Below, one piece after another: positions 8,607 through 18,288 of a stretch of 64,000 nt of DNA (positions within the stretch are counted from its first letter, which is position 1; each line of letters opens with the position of its first letter). The notes below the pieces were generated by a model. It did not search any database and was not told the DNA's origin. It saw nothing but the letters and a program-made list of their open reading frames with translations. Both the position numbers and the translations under genes were made by a program. Source of the DNA: Acidobacteriota bacterium (GTDB taxonomy: Bacteria > Acidobacteriota > Terriglobia > UBA7540); contig JAKCCV010000002.1 of the NCBI GenBank assembly GCA_021838785.1, positions 186,001-250,000 on the forward strand. Reading direction: 5' to 3'.

Positions 8607-9632
8607 TCAAGCCCCTGCAAGCGCCTCCAGCCCCTTGAGCGTGTGCGTGTCGCCCAGAACAATCAAACAATCGCCGGCAGAGATTTTTTCCGTCCGCTTC
8701 GGATTGAAATCAATTTTCCCATTGGCGCGCCGAACCGCCAGCACGATCGCTCCACGTTCATGGCAGAATTCAGTGTCACAGAGCGCCTGACCGGCCAATC
8801 GCGAGGCTTCCGTAACACGAATTTCTTCAATTTGAAGATGCAGGTGATTTTCGCTGAGCGGTGAAAACGCCAAATCAATAAACTGTTGGACATTCGGCTG
8901 CGTCATGGTCCGCGCCATGCGCAGCCCGGCGTAACCGTAAGGAAACACCACGCTGGTAGCGCCGGCCTTCAACAGTTTGGCTTCGGCGCCTTCCTCGCTG
9001 GCGCGCGCCACAATGGGGAGATGAGGAGCCATGCCGTGCGCCGTCAGCACAATATAAACATTCTGCGCATCGGAGGTCACCGCACTGGCCAAGGCGCGGG
9101 CCTGGTCGAGCCGAGCCTGGCGAAGCACGTCTTCGCTCGAAGCGTCTCCAATCAGAACCGGAAAGTTGTGCTCGAGAGCCCAGCGCGCTTTCTCGGCGTC
9201 TTTTTCGATGATGAGCAGGGGAAGGCCGCGCGAGGCCACTTCCGTCGCCACGCGGCGTCCCACGCGACCGACGCCGCAGATGATGAAGTGATCTTTCAGG
9301 CGGGAGATTTCCTTTTCCATGCGGCGACGTCCGAAGAATGCGCCGAGTTCGAATTCTATCACCGTCCGGGTCAGGGTTCCAATGGCAAAAGCCACCACCA
9401 CGCCGCCCAGCAGGATGAGGAGAATATTGAACTCCTCGCCGCGCGGCGACAGTTTGTTCTCCGGCCCGGCGCCGATGGTCGAAACCGTCATGAGGGTCGT
9501 ATAGAACGACTCGAACCAAGGCCAACCCTCAATGATGTGGAACCCAACCGTCCCGATGCCAAGCATCAGCAAGACCAGAGACAGGATCAGAGCTCCGGTT
9601 CGCAGACCCGTGTTCCGTTCCTCGTGCTTCAT
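8607..9632 (-). CDS. two-TM potassium channel protein with RCK domain
   Basis: 341 residues: TM1 at ~12-34, a pore loop at ~40-58, TM2 at ~68-92, then a cytoplasmic TrkA-N/RCK Rossmann domain ('FIICGVGRVGRRVA', with the acidic end 'IIEKDAEKA') and a TrkA-C domain at the C-terminus ('RLAGQAL...', 'GDCLIVLG'). This is the MthK/Kch architecture for ligand-gated K+ flux across the inner membrane. The selectivity filter reads STIGAG at 51-56 rather than TVGYG/TVGFG, with Ala at the aromatic position, so ion selectivity is uncertain. It lies three bases upstream of nnr. An alternative reading is a channel-like sensor no longer conducting K+. Confidence 0.85.
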   Translation of the reverse strand: MKHEERNTGLRTGALILSLVLLMLGIGTVGFHIIEGWPWFESFYTTLMTVSTIGAGPENKLSPRGEEFNILLILLGGVVVAFAIGTLTRTVIEFELGAFFGRRRMEKEISRLKDHFIICGVGRVGRRVATEVASRGLPLLIIEKDAEKARWALEHNFPVLIGDASSEDVLRQARLDQARALASAVTSDAQNVYIVLTAHGMAPHLPIVARASEEGAEAKLLKAGATSVVFPYGYAGLRMARTMTQPNVQQFIDLAFSPLSENHLHLQIEEIRVTEASRLAGQALCDTEFCHERGAIVLAVRRANGKIDFNPKRTEKISAGDCLIVLGDTHTLKGLEALAGA

Positions 9633-9801
9633 GAAAGGCTCAAGGGAACGTCAGCCGACGGCGTCGCGGGTTTTTACCCCGGCCACGCCTCACGCGAGGC
9701 GCGTATCCACACCTCTAAAATCCTTGGTTTCCTGGTCTCGGCGCGTCGGTCAAGCGACGAGTTCCACAGGGGCAGGCGCTTCTCGGCTTGCCAGCCCTTC
9801 G

Positions 9802-10554
9802 CTACAGCATCCAACCGCCGCTGACGTTCAGCACTTGCCCGGTCACGAAGGCCGCCTCCTCGGAGGCGAAGAACTTAACGGCCTGAGCCACATCCTCCGC
9901 CGTCGCCGGCCGGCCCACAGGGAAGCGGGCGTCGCTAATCCGCTCGGCTTCTTCCAAGGATAGTTCCTTATCATCCATCGTCGCCGGATTCACTACGTTG
10001 ACGGTAATCCCGTAACGAGCCTCTTCCAGCGCCAAAGAGCGGCTGAAGGCCACCACGGCCGCTTTCGCGGCGGCGAATGCGGAAATTTTCGCTTGGCCGA
10101 AGGCGCGCTCCGCCCCAACCGCGCCCACATTGATAATCCGGCCCCAACGCTGATGCCGCATGATCGGCAGCGCGCCTTTGCACGTATGGAACACACTCGA
10201 AAGATTGGAATGGAAGATGGCCTGCCATTCGCTGAAGGTTGAGTCGAAGACAGGCTTCCAGTCAAAGTTTCCCACGTTGTTGACCAGGATATCCAACCTG
10301 CCGAAATGACGCACAACTTGGTCCAGCATTTCAGCGACACGAGCCGGATCGGTAACGTCCGTCGCAATGGCGAGGCTCTCCGTTCCGAGCGAACGCAGTT
10401 CGCCTAACACTCGTTCCGCCGAGATCTTGTTAGTTCGATAAGCGATGGCCACTCGAAGGCGAGCCCGGCCGAGCTCCACAGCAATGCCCCGGCCAATGCC
10501 ACGCGACGCTCCGGTAACCAACGCGACTCGGTTCTGGGTAGCCAATCTGTTCAC
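9802..10554 (-). CDS. atypical short-chain dehydrogenase/reductase (SDR)
   Basis: 250-residue classical SDR of FabG type. Cofactor motif TGASRGIGRG is at 14-23, NNVG at 92-95 and the structural Asn in 'HSNLSS' at 117. The catalytic positions are changed: the Ser of 'NIGS' is Ala145 (NVGAV) and the Tyr of YxxxK is Phe160 (FAAAK), with Lys164 kept; the codon is TTC, two substitutions away from TAT. The C-terminal 'GITVNVVNP' and 'FVTGQVLNVSGGWML' are normal for the family. The start is GTG. It may bind NAD(P) without classical reductase chemistry, or use a different acid/base. It is surrounded by unrelated genes on the same strand. Confidence 0.85.
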   Translation of the reverse strand: MNRLATQNRVALVTGASRGIGRGIAVELGRARLRVAIAYRTNKISAERVLGELRSLGTESLAIATDVTDPARVAEMLDQVVRHFGRLDILVNNVGNFDWKPVFDSTFSEWQAIFHSNLSSVFHTCKGALPIMRHQRWGRIINVGAVGAERAFGQAKISAFAAAKAAVVAFSRSLALEEARYGITVNVVNPATMDDKELSLEEAERISDARFPVGRPATAEDVAQAVKFFASEEAAFVTGQVLNVSGGWML

Positions 10555-10746
10555 CTCAACACGAAGGCCCTCGCGCCCATGACCGCTGACCTGCCGACAT
10601 GGGCCGCCGGCCGTATCACCTTAAACGCCTCACAGTTTAATGGACTTCGCAACCGGTCACAATAAGGGCGTCTTCCGCCTGCCGGCAGACGCTCACCCGC
10701 CCGCGCCGCGCCGCCTGAATTGTGCGCCGACAAACTCCGCTCCCCG

Positions 10747-12945
10747 TCAGGTCGAATGCGCAACGATGAGCGTCATATCGTCTTGCAGCACCGGCGAGCC
10801 CGTCCATTCGTTCACGGCCTGATAAATCTGCCGCGCGATTTCGTCGGGAGAATCCGCGGTCATTCGCTGCACCGCTTCTGCCAGACGTTGTTCCCCAAAT
10901 TCTTCCTCAAAAGAATTCTGAGGCTCGGTAATGCCGTCCGTAAAAGCTAGCAGTAAATCGCCGGGCTGGAGCTTCACTTCCCCTTGCTCGAAGCAGCTAT
11001 CGGGGAACAACCCCAAAGCTGTACCTCCAACGCCAAGGCGCTCAACTTTACCATTACTAAAAAGCATGGGGGGCGGGTGGCCCGCATTGGTGTACGTCAA
11101 TCGCCGCGAGCCGGGGTCATAAACGGCATAGAAGAAAGTTGCGTATTTTTCCGCCGGCGTGGTCTCGTAAAGCTGACGGCTCAGTCGGCGAACCGTTTCC
11201 GCGGTTGAGAGCAACATGCCGGCGGCACGGCCATCTCCACCGCTCGAGGCGTAGAGCTGCGCTCGGATCGCAGACTGAATCGTAGCCATCAGAAGCGCGG
11301 CGGAGATTCCCTTCCCACTCACGTCGGCCAACACAATCATCACGTGTTCTCCACCCACCTGCAAAAAATCATAGTAATCGCCGCTCACCCCTTGAGCGGG
11401 AATACAGGCTCCATAGAGTTCAAGGCCGGGAACTTTTGGAATGTGATGCGGAAACAACTGTTCCTGAACGTGGCGCGCGATCTCGAGCTCATTTTGGAGG
11501 CGCGTCTTCTCTTGTACCTCGCTCAGCAATCGGCCAATTGAGGTGGTCATGGTGTCAAAAGCCACCCCGAGGGCGCCCAATTGATCGCGCGCTGGAAGTC
11601 CGATTCGGTAGGACAAATCGCCGGCTTTCACTCGTTCAGTGGCGTCATAAAGCCGGTTCACGGTGCCGGTAATGGAGCGCGTCAGCCGCAACCCCATGAC
11701 TACGGACAGCAATTCAATGATGAGCAGGGTGACGGCAATCGTCACAAAAACCGTAATGTACACATGCGAATAAACCCCTAACGTTCCGAGCAAGCGACGG
11801 TTCAGCGTGGCCAACCTCGACCGCACATAGACAAATACCGGCGCTTGGAGTGTTTGACGGGCGCTGCCACCCCAGACAACCGGATCGAGCGCCGAGGCAC
11901 CCAGAACCGAGAGGTCGAAAAATCCCTCGGAGGGCGGCAACGGAACTGAACTGGAGGTGATGGTTTCGGTAGGCAGGGATTCGCCCGAGGAGGTGCGCAC
12001 TTGGAAAGAGGGGCGAGGGGTTGAGGAGCCGGTCAAAGCCCGGCCGGCAATCCCCGGAACCAATACCCCCACGGGTCCGACGCCTGCGCCCACCAGGTTC
12101 AAGAGTGCCGGAGTAAAGGGTTGCGACAGAATGACCGTCAATTCGCCGACGGGCGTCGGACCATGATCCATGGATCGAAGCAAGAGGCGGCCGTGATCGT
12201 ACACCACTCCCGCAAATTCCTCTTGATGAAACCAGGCGGGAACGCCGACCGGGTGCGGCAGCGGTGTCCCATCCAGAAGATAGGCGCGCGCCCGTTTGTC
12301 CAGGTGGATGGTGATTTGAAGGCCGGGATAGGCTGCAGCATGCTGTTCCAGCTCCGTGCTGAAAAGCTGGCGCAAGCGGGCCAACAATTCCTTGGGCGTC
12401 CGAGCTTGAGTCATGTGAGCTTCGTGTCCGATCACGCGGCTGACTTGCCGAAGTTCATCCACCTGATCGTGCAGCCTTAAGGTGACCAGATAGGCCGCGA
12501 ACTGGCCGTTGATCATGGTCACGGCAAGACCGACCAATACCAGAATTAAAACCACAGGAATGACGGCAACGAAGACATAGGCCAAGGCTAGGCGACGGCT
12601 CAAACGCCACAGCACCCGATCCTTAAACAACCGGACCAAGCGAAGAATGAAATAAATGCCACACGCGACCGCGCAGCCCCAAAAAATCAGCCAAAGCGCC
12701 GCGGGCACACCCCCAGAAAGCCGATCTGTAATCTCCAAAGCCGCCCCGTAGGCTATCGTCCACACGCTCCAGCGAACCATGCCGTGGGCTCGATATTCCT
12801 GGCGAAGAGATTGGAAGATTTGGCTCAGCATGGGGGCTGACGGAAAAAGCTTGAGACCTTGAGCGAGCGGAATGGAACGGCTTGAGGCTTTCCCCAGGCG
12901 GCTACCTTGCGATTGTGGGCGAGAGACATTGGACCACACCGTCAA
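10747..12945 (-). CDS. membrane SpoIIE-family protein phosphatase with HAMP domain
   Basis: 732 residues. After a cytoplasmic lead there are TM segments near residues 65-115 and ~130-165, a long extracytoplasmic sensor region (~170-395), another TM (~400-425), a HAMP linker ('GLRLTRSITGTVNRLYDA', quoted in part) and a C-terminal PPM/SpoIIE phosphatase domain. That domain shows 'GDYYDF', 'VLADVSGKGISAALLMA', 'YTNAGHPPPML' and 'FTDGITEPQN', the metal-binding aspartates of the RsbU class. It probably dephosphorylates an anti-anti-sigma factor in response to an envelope signal. The start is TTG at 12945 with AAGGA seven bases upstream, overlapping the stop of the upstream permease gene (TTGA). 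No RsbW or RsbV gene is visible nearby. Confidence 0.88.
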   Translation of the reverse strand: MTVWSNVSRPQSQGSRLGKASSRSIPLAQGLKLFPSAPMLSQIFQSLRQEYRAHGMVRWSVWTIAYGAALEITDRLSGGVPAALWLIFWGCAVACGIYFILRLVRLFKDRVLWRLSRRLALAYVFVAVIPVVLILVLVGLAVTMINGQFAAYLVTLRLHDQVDELRQVSRVIGHEAHMTQARTPKELLARLRQLFSTELEQHAAAYPGLQITIHLDKRARAYLLDGTPLPHPVGVPAWFHQEEFAGVVYDHGRLLLRSMDHGPTPVGELTVILSQPFTPALLNLVGAGVGPVGVLVPGIAGRALTGSSTPRPSFQVRTSSGESLPTETITSSSVPLPPSEGFFDLSVLGASALDPVVWGGSARQTLQAPVFVYVRSRLATLNRRLLGTLGVYSHVYITVFVTIAVTLLIIELLSVVMGLRLTRSITGTVNRLYDATERVKAGDLSYRIGLPARDQLGALGVAFDTMTTSIGRLLSEVQEKTRLQNELEIARHVQEQLFPHHIPKVPGLELYGACIPAQGVSGDYYDFLQVGGEHVMIVLADVSGKGISAALLMATIQSAIRAQLYASSGGDGRAAGMLLSTAETVRRLSRQLYETTPAEKYATFFYAVYDPGSRRLTYTNAGHPPPMLFSNGKVERLGVGGTALGLFPDSCFEQGEVKLQPGDLLLAFTDGITEPQNSFEEEFGEQRLAEAVQRMTADSPDEIARQIYQAVNEWTGSPVLQDDMTLIVAHST

Positions 12946-14504
12946 GATTTGTCCTTCGAGACGGGTATCCCCTCCTGTGCCTGTCGGACCTTGCTGTGAG
13001 AGCGGCTATAAAAGAAGTAAATGAATAGCCCGATGATGAGCCATACCACCAACCGGATCCACGTCACCAAAGGGAGACTGGCCATCAGGGCCAGGGAAAT
13101 CAATGCCCCAAGAATAGGAATCAACGGAACCCAAGGCGTTTTGAACGGTCTTTTCAGGTTTGGCCGGCGGATGCGCAGCACCCAAACCCCGCTACAAACA
13201 ATCACGAACGCCAGCAACGTGCCGATGTTGACCAACTGCGCCAACTCGCTGATATCCAATACGGAGGAGAAAAACGCCGCGAACACGCCCACCACCATCG
13301 AGGTAATCCACGGCGTGCGAAAACGCGGATGCACGCGGCTGGCCCATGCAGGAAGCAGTCCGTCCCGTGACATTGAATAGAGCACTCGCGATTGGCCGAA
13401 CAGCATCACCAGCATGACACTCGCCAGTCCCGCCACGACACCCGCGTCCACGAGCACGCTGCCCCAATGGATTCCAATCGCATCCACCCCAACGGCCACG
13501 GGGTCTGCCACATTCAAAATCTTGTAAGGGACAATCGCCGTCAGCAGGCCCGCCACGACGATGTAAAGCACCGTGCAAATGAGCAATGAACCCACGATCC
13601 CGATCGGCATATCCTTCTGAGGGTTTTTGGCTTCTTGGGCCGAGGTGGAAACGGCATCGAAGCCGATATACGCGAAGAAGATCACGGCCGCTCCCCGCGC
13701 GATCCCCGACCATCCGAAGCTGCCAAAGCTGCCGGTGTTGGGAGGAATGAAGGGATGCCAGTTTTGCGCCGCGGCCGCCGTGTGATGCAGCACGTAGGCA
13801 GCCGCCAAGCCGATGAACACAAACACGACTGCCAGCTTGATGGTCACCATCACCGAATTGAGATTGGCGGACTCCCGAACGCCCAAAATGAGAACCGCCG
13901 TCACCACCACCACCGCAAGCAAGGCCACCAGGTTCAGATGCCCGATGACGAGGGGCAAAGAGGAAGGATTCACGTGGGCGGCGCGCAAGGCCGGCAAGAT
14001 GGTTCCGAGCGGCGACCACCGTCCTTGATACAGCACCATCTCCGTGCCCGGCGGGGCCGTCCACTGAGGGGGCAGCGCAATGCCAAAATCCCGTAGCAAG
14101 CTGACAAAGTATCCGCTCCATCCGGAGGCGACCGTCGCCGCTCCAAAAGCATATTCCAGCACCAGGTCCCAGCCGATGATCCAGGCAAAAATCTCGCCCA
14201 AGGTCGCATAGCCGTATGTGTAAGCCGAGCCGGCAATCGGAATGAGCGAAGCGAACTCGGCGTAGCACAAGCCCGCAAAGGCGCTACCCAGGCCCGCCAG
14301 AATGAAGGAGAGCACAATGGCTGGCCCCGCATACATGGCCGCGGCTTGGCCCGTGAGAACAAAAATGCCGGTTCCGACAATGGCGCCGATGCCGAGCGTA
14401 ATCAGATTGAAAGGACCGAGGGCTCGCTTGAGGGTATGCTCGCCCTCCTCCTTCGACTCCGCCATGATTGTGTCCAACGGCTTGGTAATCAGCAGCTTGG
14501 ACAT
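12942..14504 (-). CDS. APC-superfamily amino acid permease
   Basis: 520-residue transporter with about 12-14 TM segments. The N-terminal family signature 'IGAIVGTGIFVLTG' (TM1 substrate-binding loop) and 'SAYTYGYATLGE' in TM3 mark the cationic amino acid transporter/YfnA branch of the APC superfamily. A large loop after TM3-4 and the typical C-terminal TM13-14 pair ('WVPLIPILGALISL') suggest a CAT-like 14-TM form. The direction (proton-linked uptake) is inferred from family knowledge. The ATG at 14504 precedes 'KEEGEHTLKRALGPF', the usual cytoplasmic N-terminus. The gene is coupled to the downstream phosphatase by an overlapping start and follows a second APC gene by ~70 bases. Confidence 0.9.
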   Translation of the reverse strand: MSKLLITKPLDTIMAESKEEGEHTLKRALGPFNLITLGIGAIVGTGIFVLTGQAAAMYAGPAIVLSFILAGLGSAFAGLCYAEFASLIPIAGSAYTYGYATLGEIFAWIIGWDLVLEYAFGAATVASGWSGYFVSLLRDFGIALPPQWTAPPGTEMVLYQGRWSPLGTILPALRAAHVNPSSLPLVIGHLNLVALLAVVVVTAVLILGVRESANLNSVMVTIKLAVVFVFIGLAAAYVLHHTAAAAQNWHPFIPPNTGSFGSFGWSGIARGAAVIFFAYIGFDAVSTSAQEAKNPQKDMPIGIVGSLLICTVLYIVVAGLLTAIVPYKILNVADPVAVGVDAIGIHWGSVLVDAGVVAGLASVMLVMLFGQSRVLYSMSRDGLLPAWASRVHPRFRTPWITSMVVGVFAAFFSSVLDISELAQLVNIGTLLAFVIVCSGVWVLRIRRPNLKRPFKTPWVPLIPILGALISLALMASLPLVTWIRLVVWLIIGLFIYFFYSRSHSKVRQAQEGIPVSKDKS

Positions 14505-14576
14505 CCACGACCTCCCACCCCGCCATGCGCACCCGGCTTTACATAGGACACCATGAACCTCCTCTTTCCTCGGCCA

Positions 14577-16019
14577 TTACCTTGCCGCAGACCTTTGCGC
14601 CGCTCTCCGTCGCCAACCATAGTAAACGGGAACCCCAATCGCCACAATGCCCAATCCCGCCACGCTCCGCCCCGCTTTATGGGTCAACAACGCCCACTCG
14701 ATAAAAAGCGCGAAGATAATATACAGCGCGGGAACAATCGGGTATCCCCAGGCGCGATACGGTCGGGGAGCGTCCGGCCGCGTTCGCCGCAAACGGAAAA
14801 GGCCGAGAATCGTCAAGATGTAAAACAGCATCACCGCAAAAATGACGTAGTCCAGCAGATCGTTGTAAGTCCCGGTCAACGTCAGCAGCGACGCCCAAAC
14901 TGCCTGCACCATCAGCGAAACCGCCGGGGTCCGATACTTGGGGACGACGCTGCCGACCCGTTCAAAGAACAGGCCGTCGCGCGCCATGGCGTAGTAAACC
15001 CTGGCCCCGGCCAGCGTCATGCCGTTAATGCAACCAAACGTAGAGATGACGATGGCCGCCGCCATGAGGTCCGCGCCTTTCCCGCCCAGCATCGCTTCCA
15101 TCGCCGCCGTCGCCACGCGATCATCCGGCGCATGTTGAATGCTGGAAAACGGCAGGACGCGCAGATAAACCCAATTGCAAAAGAAATAAATCGCGCACAC
15201 CACCGTCGTCCCCAAAAACAGCGCCAGCGGCAGGTCGCGCCGAGGGTTGATGATCTCTTCACCCGTGAACGTGACGTTGTTCCACGCATCCGATGAGAAC
15301 AGCGGTCCCACCAGTGCCACGGAAAGAAGCGTAAACGTGGAGACATTCCAATGCGCGCCGCTCCAGAAATTTTCTGCCACCGGTCGCGCGCCGGCATGAC
15401 GGTCGGCCCACCACCAGCCGATAATCACCAAACCCAAAAGCGCAGCCACCTTTAAGGTGGTAAAGAGGTTCTGAAGTCGCGCCCCGGTGCGCACCCCAAA
15501 AACGTTGGTGACGCCCAAGCCGAGCAATGCCAGAATGGCTACCAATTGCTGGGTTGAAAACGTTAACCCCACAGAATGGCCAAGCACGCTCAGCCTTCCC
15601 CAATCCAACAAATAGTTCCGATTGGAGATCCAGGGGAAATACACGCCCAAAAACTTGCCAAAAGCCACCGCGACGGCGGCGATGGTCCCGGTTTGAATCA
15701 CCAGAAAGAGCGTCCACCCATACAGAAAGCCGAACAGCGGACCGAACGCTTCCCGCAAATAAACGTACTGGCCGCCCGCCTTGGGCATCATCGCTGCCAA
15801 CTCACCGTAAGTGATGGCCGCCGCCACCGTCATCCCGCCGCTGATAACCCAAGACAGAAGGAACAATCCGGGCGATTTCAACTCTCGAGCGATTTCCGCG
15901 GCCACGATAAAAATCCCCGACCCGATCATCGAGCCCATGACGATGGTCGTGCAATCGAACAGGCCGAGGCTTCTGGCCAAAGTGGGCGCCAAATGGCGCG
16001 AATCTTCGGCATTTTTCAT
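14577..16019 (-). CDS. APC-family amino acid transporter
   Basis: 480-residue 12-TM transporter. TM1 holds 'IVMGSMIGSGIFIV', TM3 'KAGGQYVYLREAFGP', both typical of the LAT/YkbA-SteT-like branch of APC transporters that exchange or import neutral amino acids. The last TMs 'FALFIEWALLTHKAG' and a basic tail (RRRAAQR) end the protein. It is a different subgroup from the adjacent permease (only the TM1 motif is shared), so this is not a recent duplication. The ATG at 16019 gives the normal ~20-residue cytoplasmic lead. It sits between thiE and the other permease on the same strand. Confidence 0.88.
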   Translation of the reverse strand: MKNAEDSRHLAPTLARSLGLFDCTTIVMGSMIGSGIFIVAAEIARELKSPGLFLLSWVISGGMTVAAAITYGELAAMMPKAGGQYVYLREAFGPLFGFLYGWTLFLVIQTGTIAAVAVAFGKFLGVYFPWISNRNYLLDWGRLSVLGHSVGLTFSTQQLVAILALLGLGVTNVFGVRTGARLQNLFTTLKVAALLGLVIIGWWWADRHAGARPVAENFWSGAHWNVSTFTLLSVALVGPLFSSDAWNNVTFTGEEIINPRRDLPLALFLGTTVVCAIYFFCNWVYLRVLPFSSIQHAPDDRVATAAMEAMLGGKGADLMAAAIVISTFGCINGMTLAGARVYYAMARDGLFFERVGSVVPKYRTPAVSLMVQAVWASLLTLTGTYNDLLDYVIFAVMLFYILTILGLFRLRRTRPDAPRPYRAWGYPIVPALYIIFALFIEWALLTHKAGRSVAGLGIVAIGVPVYYGWRRRAAQRSAAR

Positions 16020-16120
16020 GATCGAACTCGTGGTCGCTGTCGGCGCCGATGGCCGGCGCGCGTTGGAGCGCTCGCTTCCCTCCGCCCCGCATGAGTCGCC
16101 GGCGCCTGCGGCGAGCGACC

Positions 16121-16768
16121 TTATGGCTCCAAAGCGCGCAGAAATTCCTCGGCGCGCCGGCCGATGTCCGGCGCCTCCATCAGGTCGCGGATCACGGCGA
16201 CCGCGTCGGCGCCCGCTTCGAGCACCGAGGGCACATTCTGTAGCGTGATGCCACCAATCGCTACCAACGGCTTCCGGACGACGCGACGAACTTGCCGCAG
16301 ACCCTCCAACCCAACAAGGGGATCGGGACGTTCTTTCGAGGCCGTGGAAAAGATGGGCCCGATGGCCACATAATCCGCCGAGGAGGCCTCCGCCTGTTCA
16401 GCCTGCGCCACGTTGTGCGTGGAAAGCCCCAAAACCTGATGCGGCGCCAGCACTCGCCGAGTCAGCTCGACGGGCAAATCTTCCTGGCCCACGTGCGCTC
16501 CCGTCGCGCCAACGGCCCGCGCGATGTCGGCGCGGTCATTGATGAACAATAGGCAGTGGCTGCCCTCGATAGTTTCAGCAATCGCTTGGCTGCTCTCAAA
16601 AATTTCTCGGGAAGAGCCTGTCTTATCGCGGTATTGAATCAGGCGCACGCCAGCCCGAACCAGCGCTTGCGCCACTTCTTCCGGCCGTCTCCCACCCAGG
16701 GTTGGTCCGGCGATGATGGCGTAGAGGCGTGGAAACGACGGAGTCGTGAGAGGTCGGGGAAGGCGCAT
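16121..16768 (-). CDS. thiE: thiamine-phosphate synthase
   Basis: 215-residue TIM-barrel enzyme that joins HMP-PP and the thiazole phosphate to thiamine monophosphate. Recognisable elements: 'LIQYRDKTGSSREI' (pyrophosphate contact), 'LFINDRADIA', 'GAHVGQEDLP' with the catalytic loop, 'VGLSTHN', 'YVAIGPIFSTASK' and 'VAIGGIT'. The canonical 'IQLR.K' is IQYRDK here, within normal variation. Its ATG overlaps the TGA of accC by one base (TGATG), so it is translated as part of the acc operon. The kinase for the next step, ThiL, is encoded at 47178-48167. No TPP riboswitch signature was seen near either gene. Confidence 0.93.
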   Translation of the reverse strand: MRLPRPLTTPSFPRLYAIIAGPTLGGRRPEEVAQALVRAGVRLIQYRDKTGSSREIFESSQAIAETIEGSHCLLFINDRADIARAVGATGAHVGQEDLPVELTRRVLAPHQVLGLSTHNVAQAEQAEASSADYVAIGPIFSTASKERPDPLVGLEGLRQVRRVVRKPLVAIGGITLQNVPSVLEAGADAVAVIRDLMEAPDIGRRAEEFLRALEP

Positions 16769-18120
16769 CAGGGGCGTCCCGAAGCGTTGGTCGAGAACCG
16801 GCTAAGAAATCCTGTGTCGAAATCCCCGGCGCAAAAATCCGGGTCGGCCATAATCTTCTGCTGCACCGGAATCGAGGTCGAGATTCCCTCAACGATGAAC
16901 ATATCGAGCGCGCGCTTCATGCGCTGGATCGCCTCATTCCGGTCGTGGCCGTGTACAATCAGCTTGGCAATCAGCGAATCATAATAGGGCGGAATGACGC
17001 ATTCAGAATACGCCGCCGTGTCCACGCGCACTCCAATTCCTCCCGGCACGTGAAAGCCCGTGATTTTTCCCGCCGACGGAGCAAAGGTGTGCGGGTTTTC
17101 GGCATTGATGCGGCATTCAATGGCATGACCCCTCAATGCCACCGTCTCCTCTTCCATCGGCAGCGACGCCCCGGCCGCGATTTGAATTTGCAGTTTCACC
17201 AGGTCCAGGCCCGTCACCATTTCGGTCACGGGATGTTCCACTTGGATTCGAGTATTCATTTCCAAGAAGTAGAGCTGGCGGTTTTCATCCATCAGAAATT
17301 CCACGGTCCCCGCGCTGGTATAGCCAATCTCCTGCAGGGCGCGCACAACTTTGGCCCCGGTTTCCCGCCGCAACTTTTCATCCACCTGAGAAGAGGGCGA
17401 CTCTTCCACAATCTTCTGGTGCCGCCGCTGAATCGTGCACTCCCGTTCGCCCAAATGAACCACCTTGCCCGTGTGGTCTCCCAAGACCTGAAATTCGATG
17501 TGGCGGGGTTTCTCGATGCACTTTTCCAGATAAACATCCGGGCAACCAAACGCCGCCTGAGCCTCATTCCGAGCGGTTTCAAAAAGATGGGGCAACTCGC
17601 CGGCGGTCCGTGCCACGCGCATTCCCCGCCCTCCACCGCCCGCCGACGCCTTGATCATCACAGGGAACCCGATCTTCTCCGCTTCTCGTTGGGCATCGCC
17701 CACGGTGGCCACGACTTCCGAGCCCGGCAAGATGGGAAGATTCAACTCCGCCATCCGCCTCCGTGCTGCGTTTTTGTCCCCCATGAGTTGGATGACTTCC
17801 GGCGTTGGGCCGATAAAAGTGAGGTTGGAGGTCTCGCAGACTTCGGCAAATTTCGGATTTTCCGCCAGAAAACCGTACCCCGGATGGATGGCCTCGGCGC
17901 CCGTGATTTCCGCCGCTGAAATGATCGTCGCAATGTTCAGGTAGCTTTCCGTGCTGCGTGGCGGCCCGATGCAGACTGCTTCGTCAGCAAATCGAACGTG
18001 AAGCGAGTACCGATCCGCCTCCGAATAAACCGCGACCGTCGGAATCCCCAGTTCCTTGCAGGCGCAAATGATCCGTAGGGCGATTTCGCCGCGATTGGCG
18101 ATCAGAATCTTTTTGAACAT
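16768..18120 (-). CDS. accC: acetyl-CoA carboxylase biotin carboxylase subunit
   Basis: 450-residue ATP-grasp enzyme that carboxylates biotin on AccB, the first step of malonyl-CoA synthesis. Motifs from the N-terminus: '[14 protein letters not shown]', '[11 protein letters not shown]', the glycine-rich ATP loop '[12 protein letters not shown]' at about 159-170, '[11 protein letters not shown]', the catalytic '[10 protein letters not shown]' and '[14 protein letters not shown]', and the C-terminal 'YDSLIAKLI'. Length matches E. coli AccC (449). It is followed by thiE with a one-base overlap and preceded by accB after ~170 bases. This region also contains a long antisense frame that is only a shadow of the gene. 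Confidence 0.97.
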   Translation of the reverse strand: MFKKILIANRGEIALRIICACKELGIPTVAVYSEADRYSLHVRFADEAVCIGPPRSTESYLNIATIISAAEITGAEAIHPGYGFLAENPKFAEVCETSNLTFIGPTPEVIQLMGDKNAARRRMAELNLPILPGSEVVATVGDAQREAEKIGFPVMIKASAGGGGRGMRVARTAGELPHLFETARNEAQAAFGCPDVYLEKCIEKPRHIEFQVLGDHTGKVVHLGERECTIQRRHQKIVEESPSSQVDEKLRRETGAKVVRALQEIGYTSAGTVEFLMDENRQLYFLEMNTRIQVEHPVTEMVTGLDLVKLQIQIAAGASLPMEEETVALRGHAIECRINAENPHTFAPSAGKITGFHVPGGIGVRVDTAAYSECVIPPYYDSLIAKLIVHGHDRNEAIQRMKRALDMFIVEGISTSIPVQQKIMADPDFCAGDFDTGFLSRFSTNASGRP

Positions 18121-18288
18121 GGCTTAGAAGCCACGGCCTCCGACTCAAAGCCCCGGCCGCCTCTGCGGTAAGTCCCACTCCGTGGCGCGCGGGCGAACCT
18201 CGCGCTCCTTAACCCGCGTTCCGTCTCGCCTTGCAACCGCCAGAGAGAACGAAGGCCTTGGACGCTGTTTCATCGTCAAGGGTCGTCT

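Noticed and set aside
7839-9824. Long plus-strand frames (7839-8864, 8886-9824) opposite nnr and the K+ channel
   Set aside because: They are antisense shadows in high-GC DNA; Arg/His-rich and without domains.
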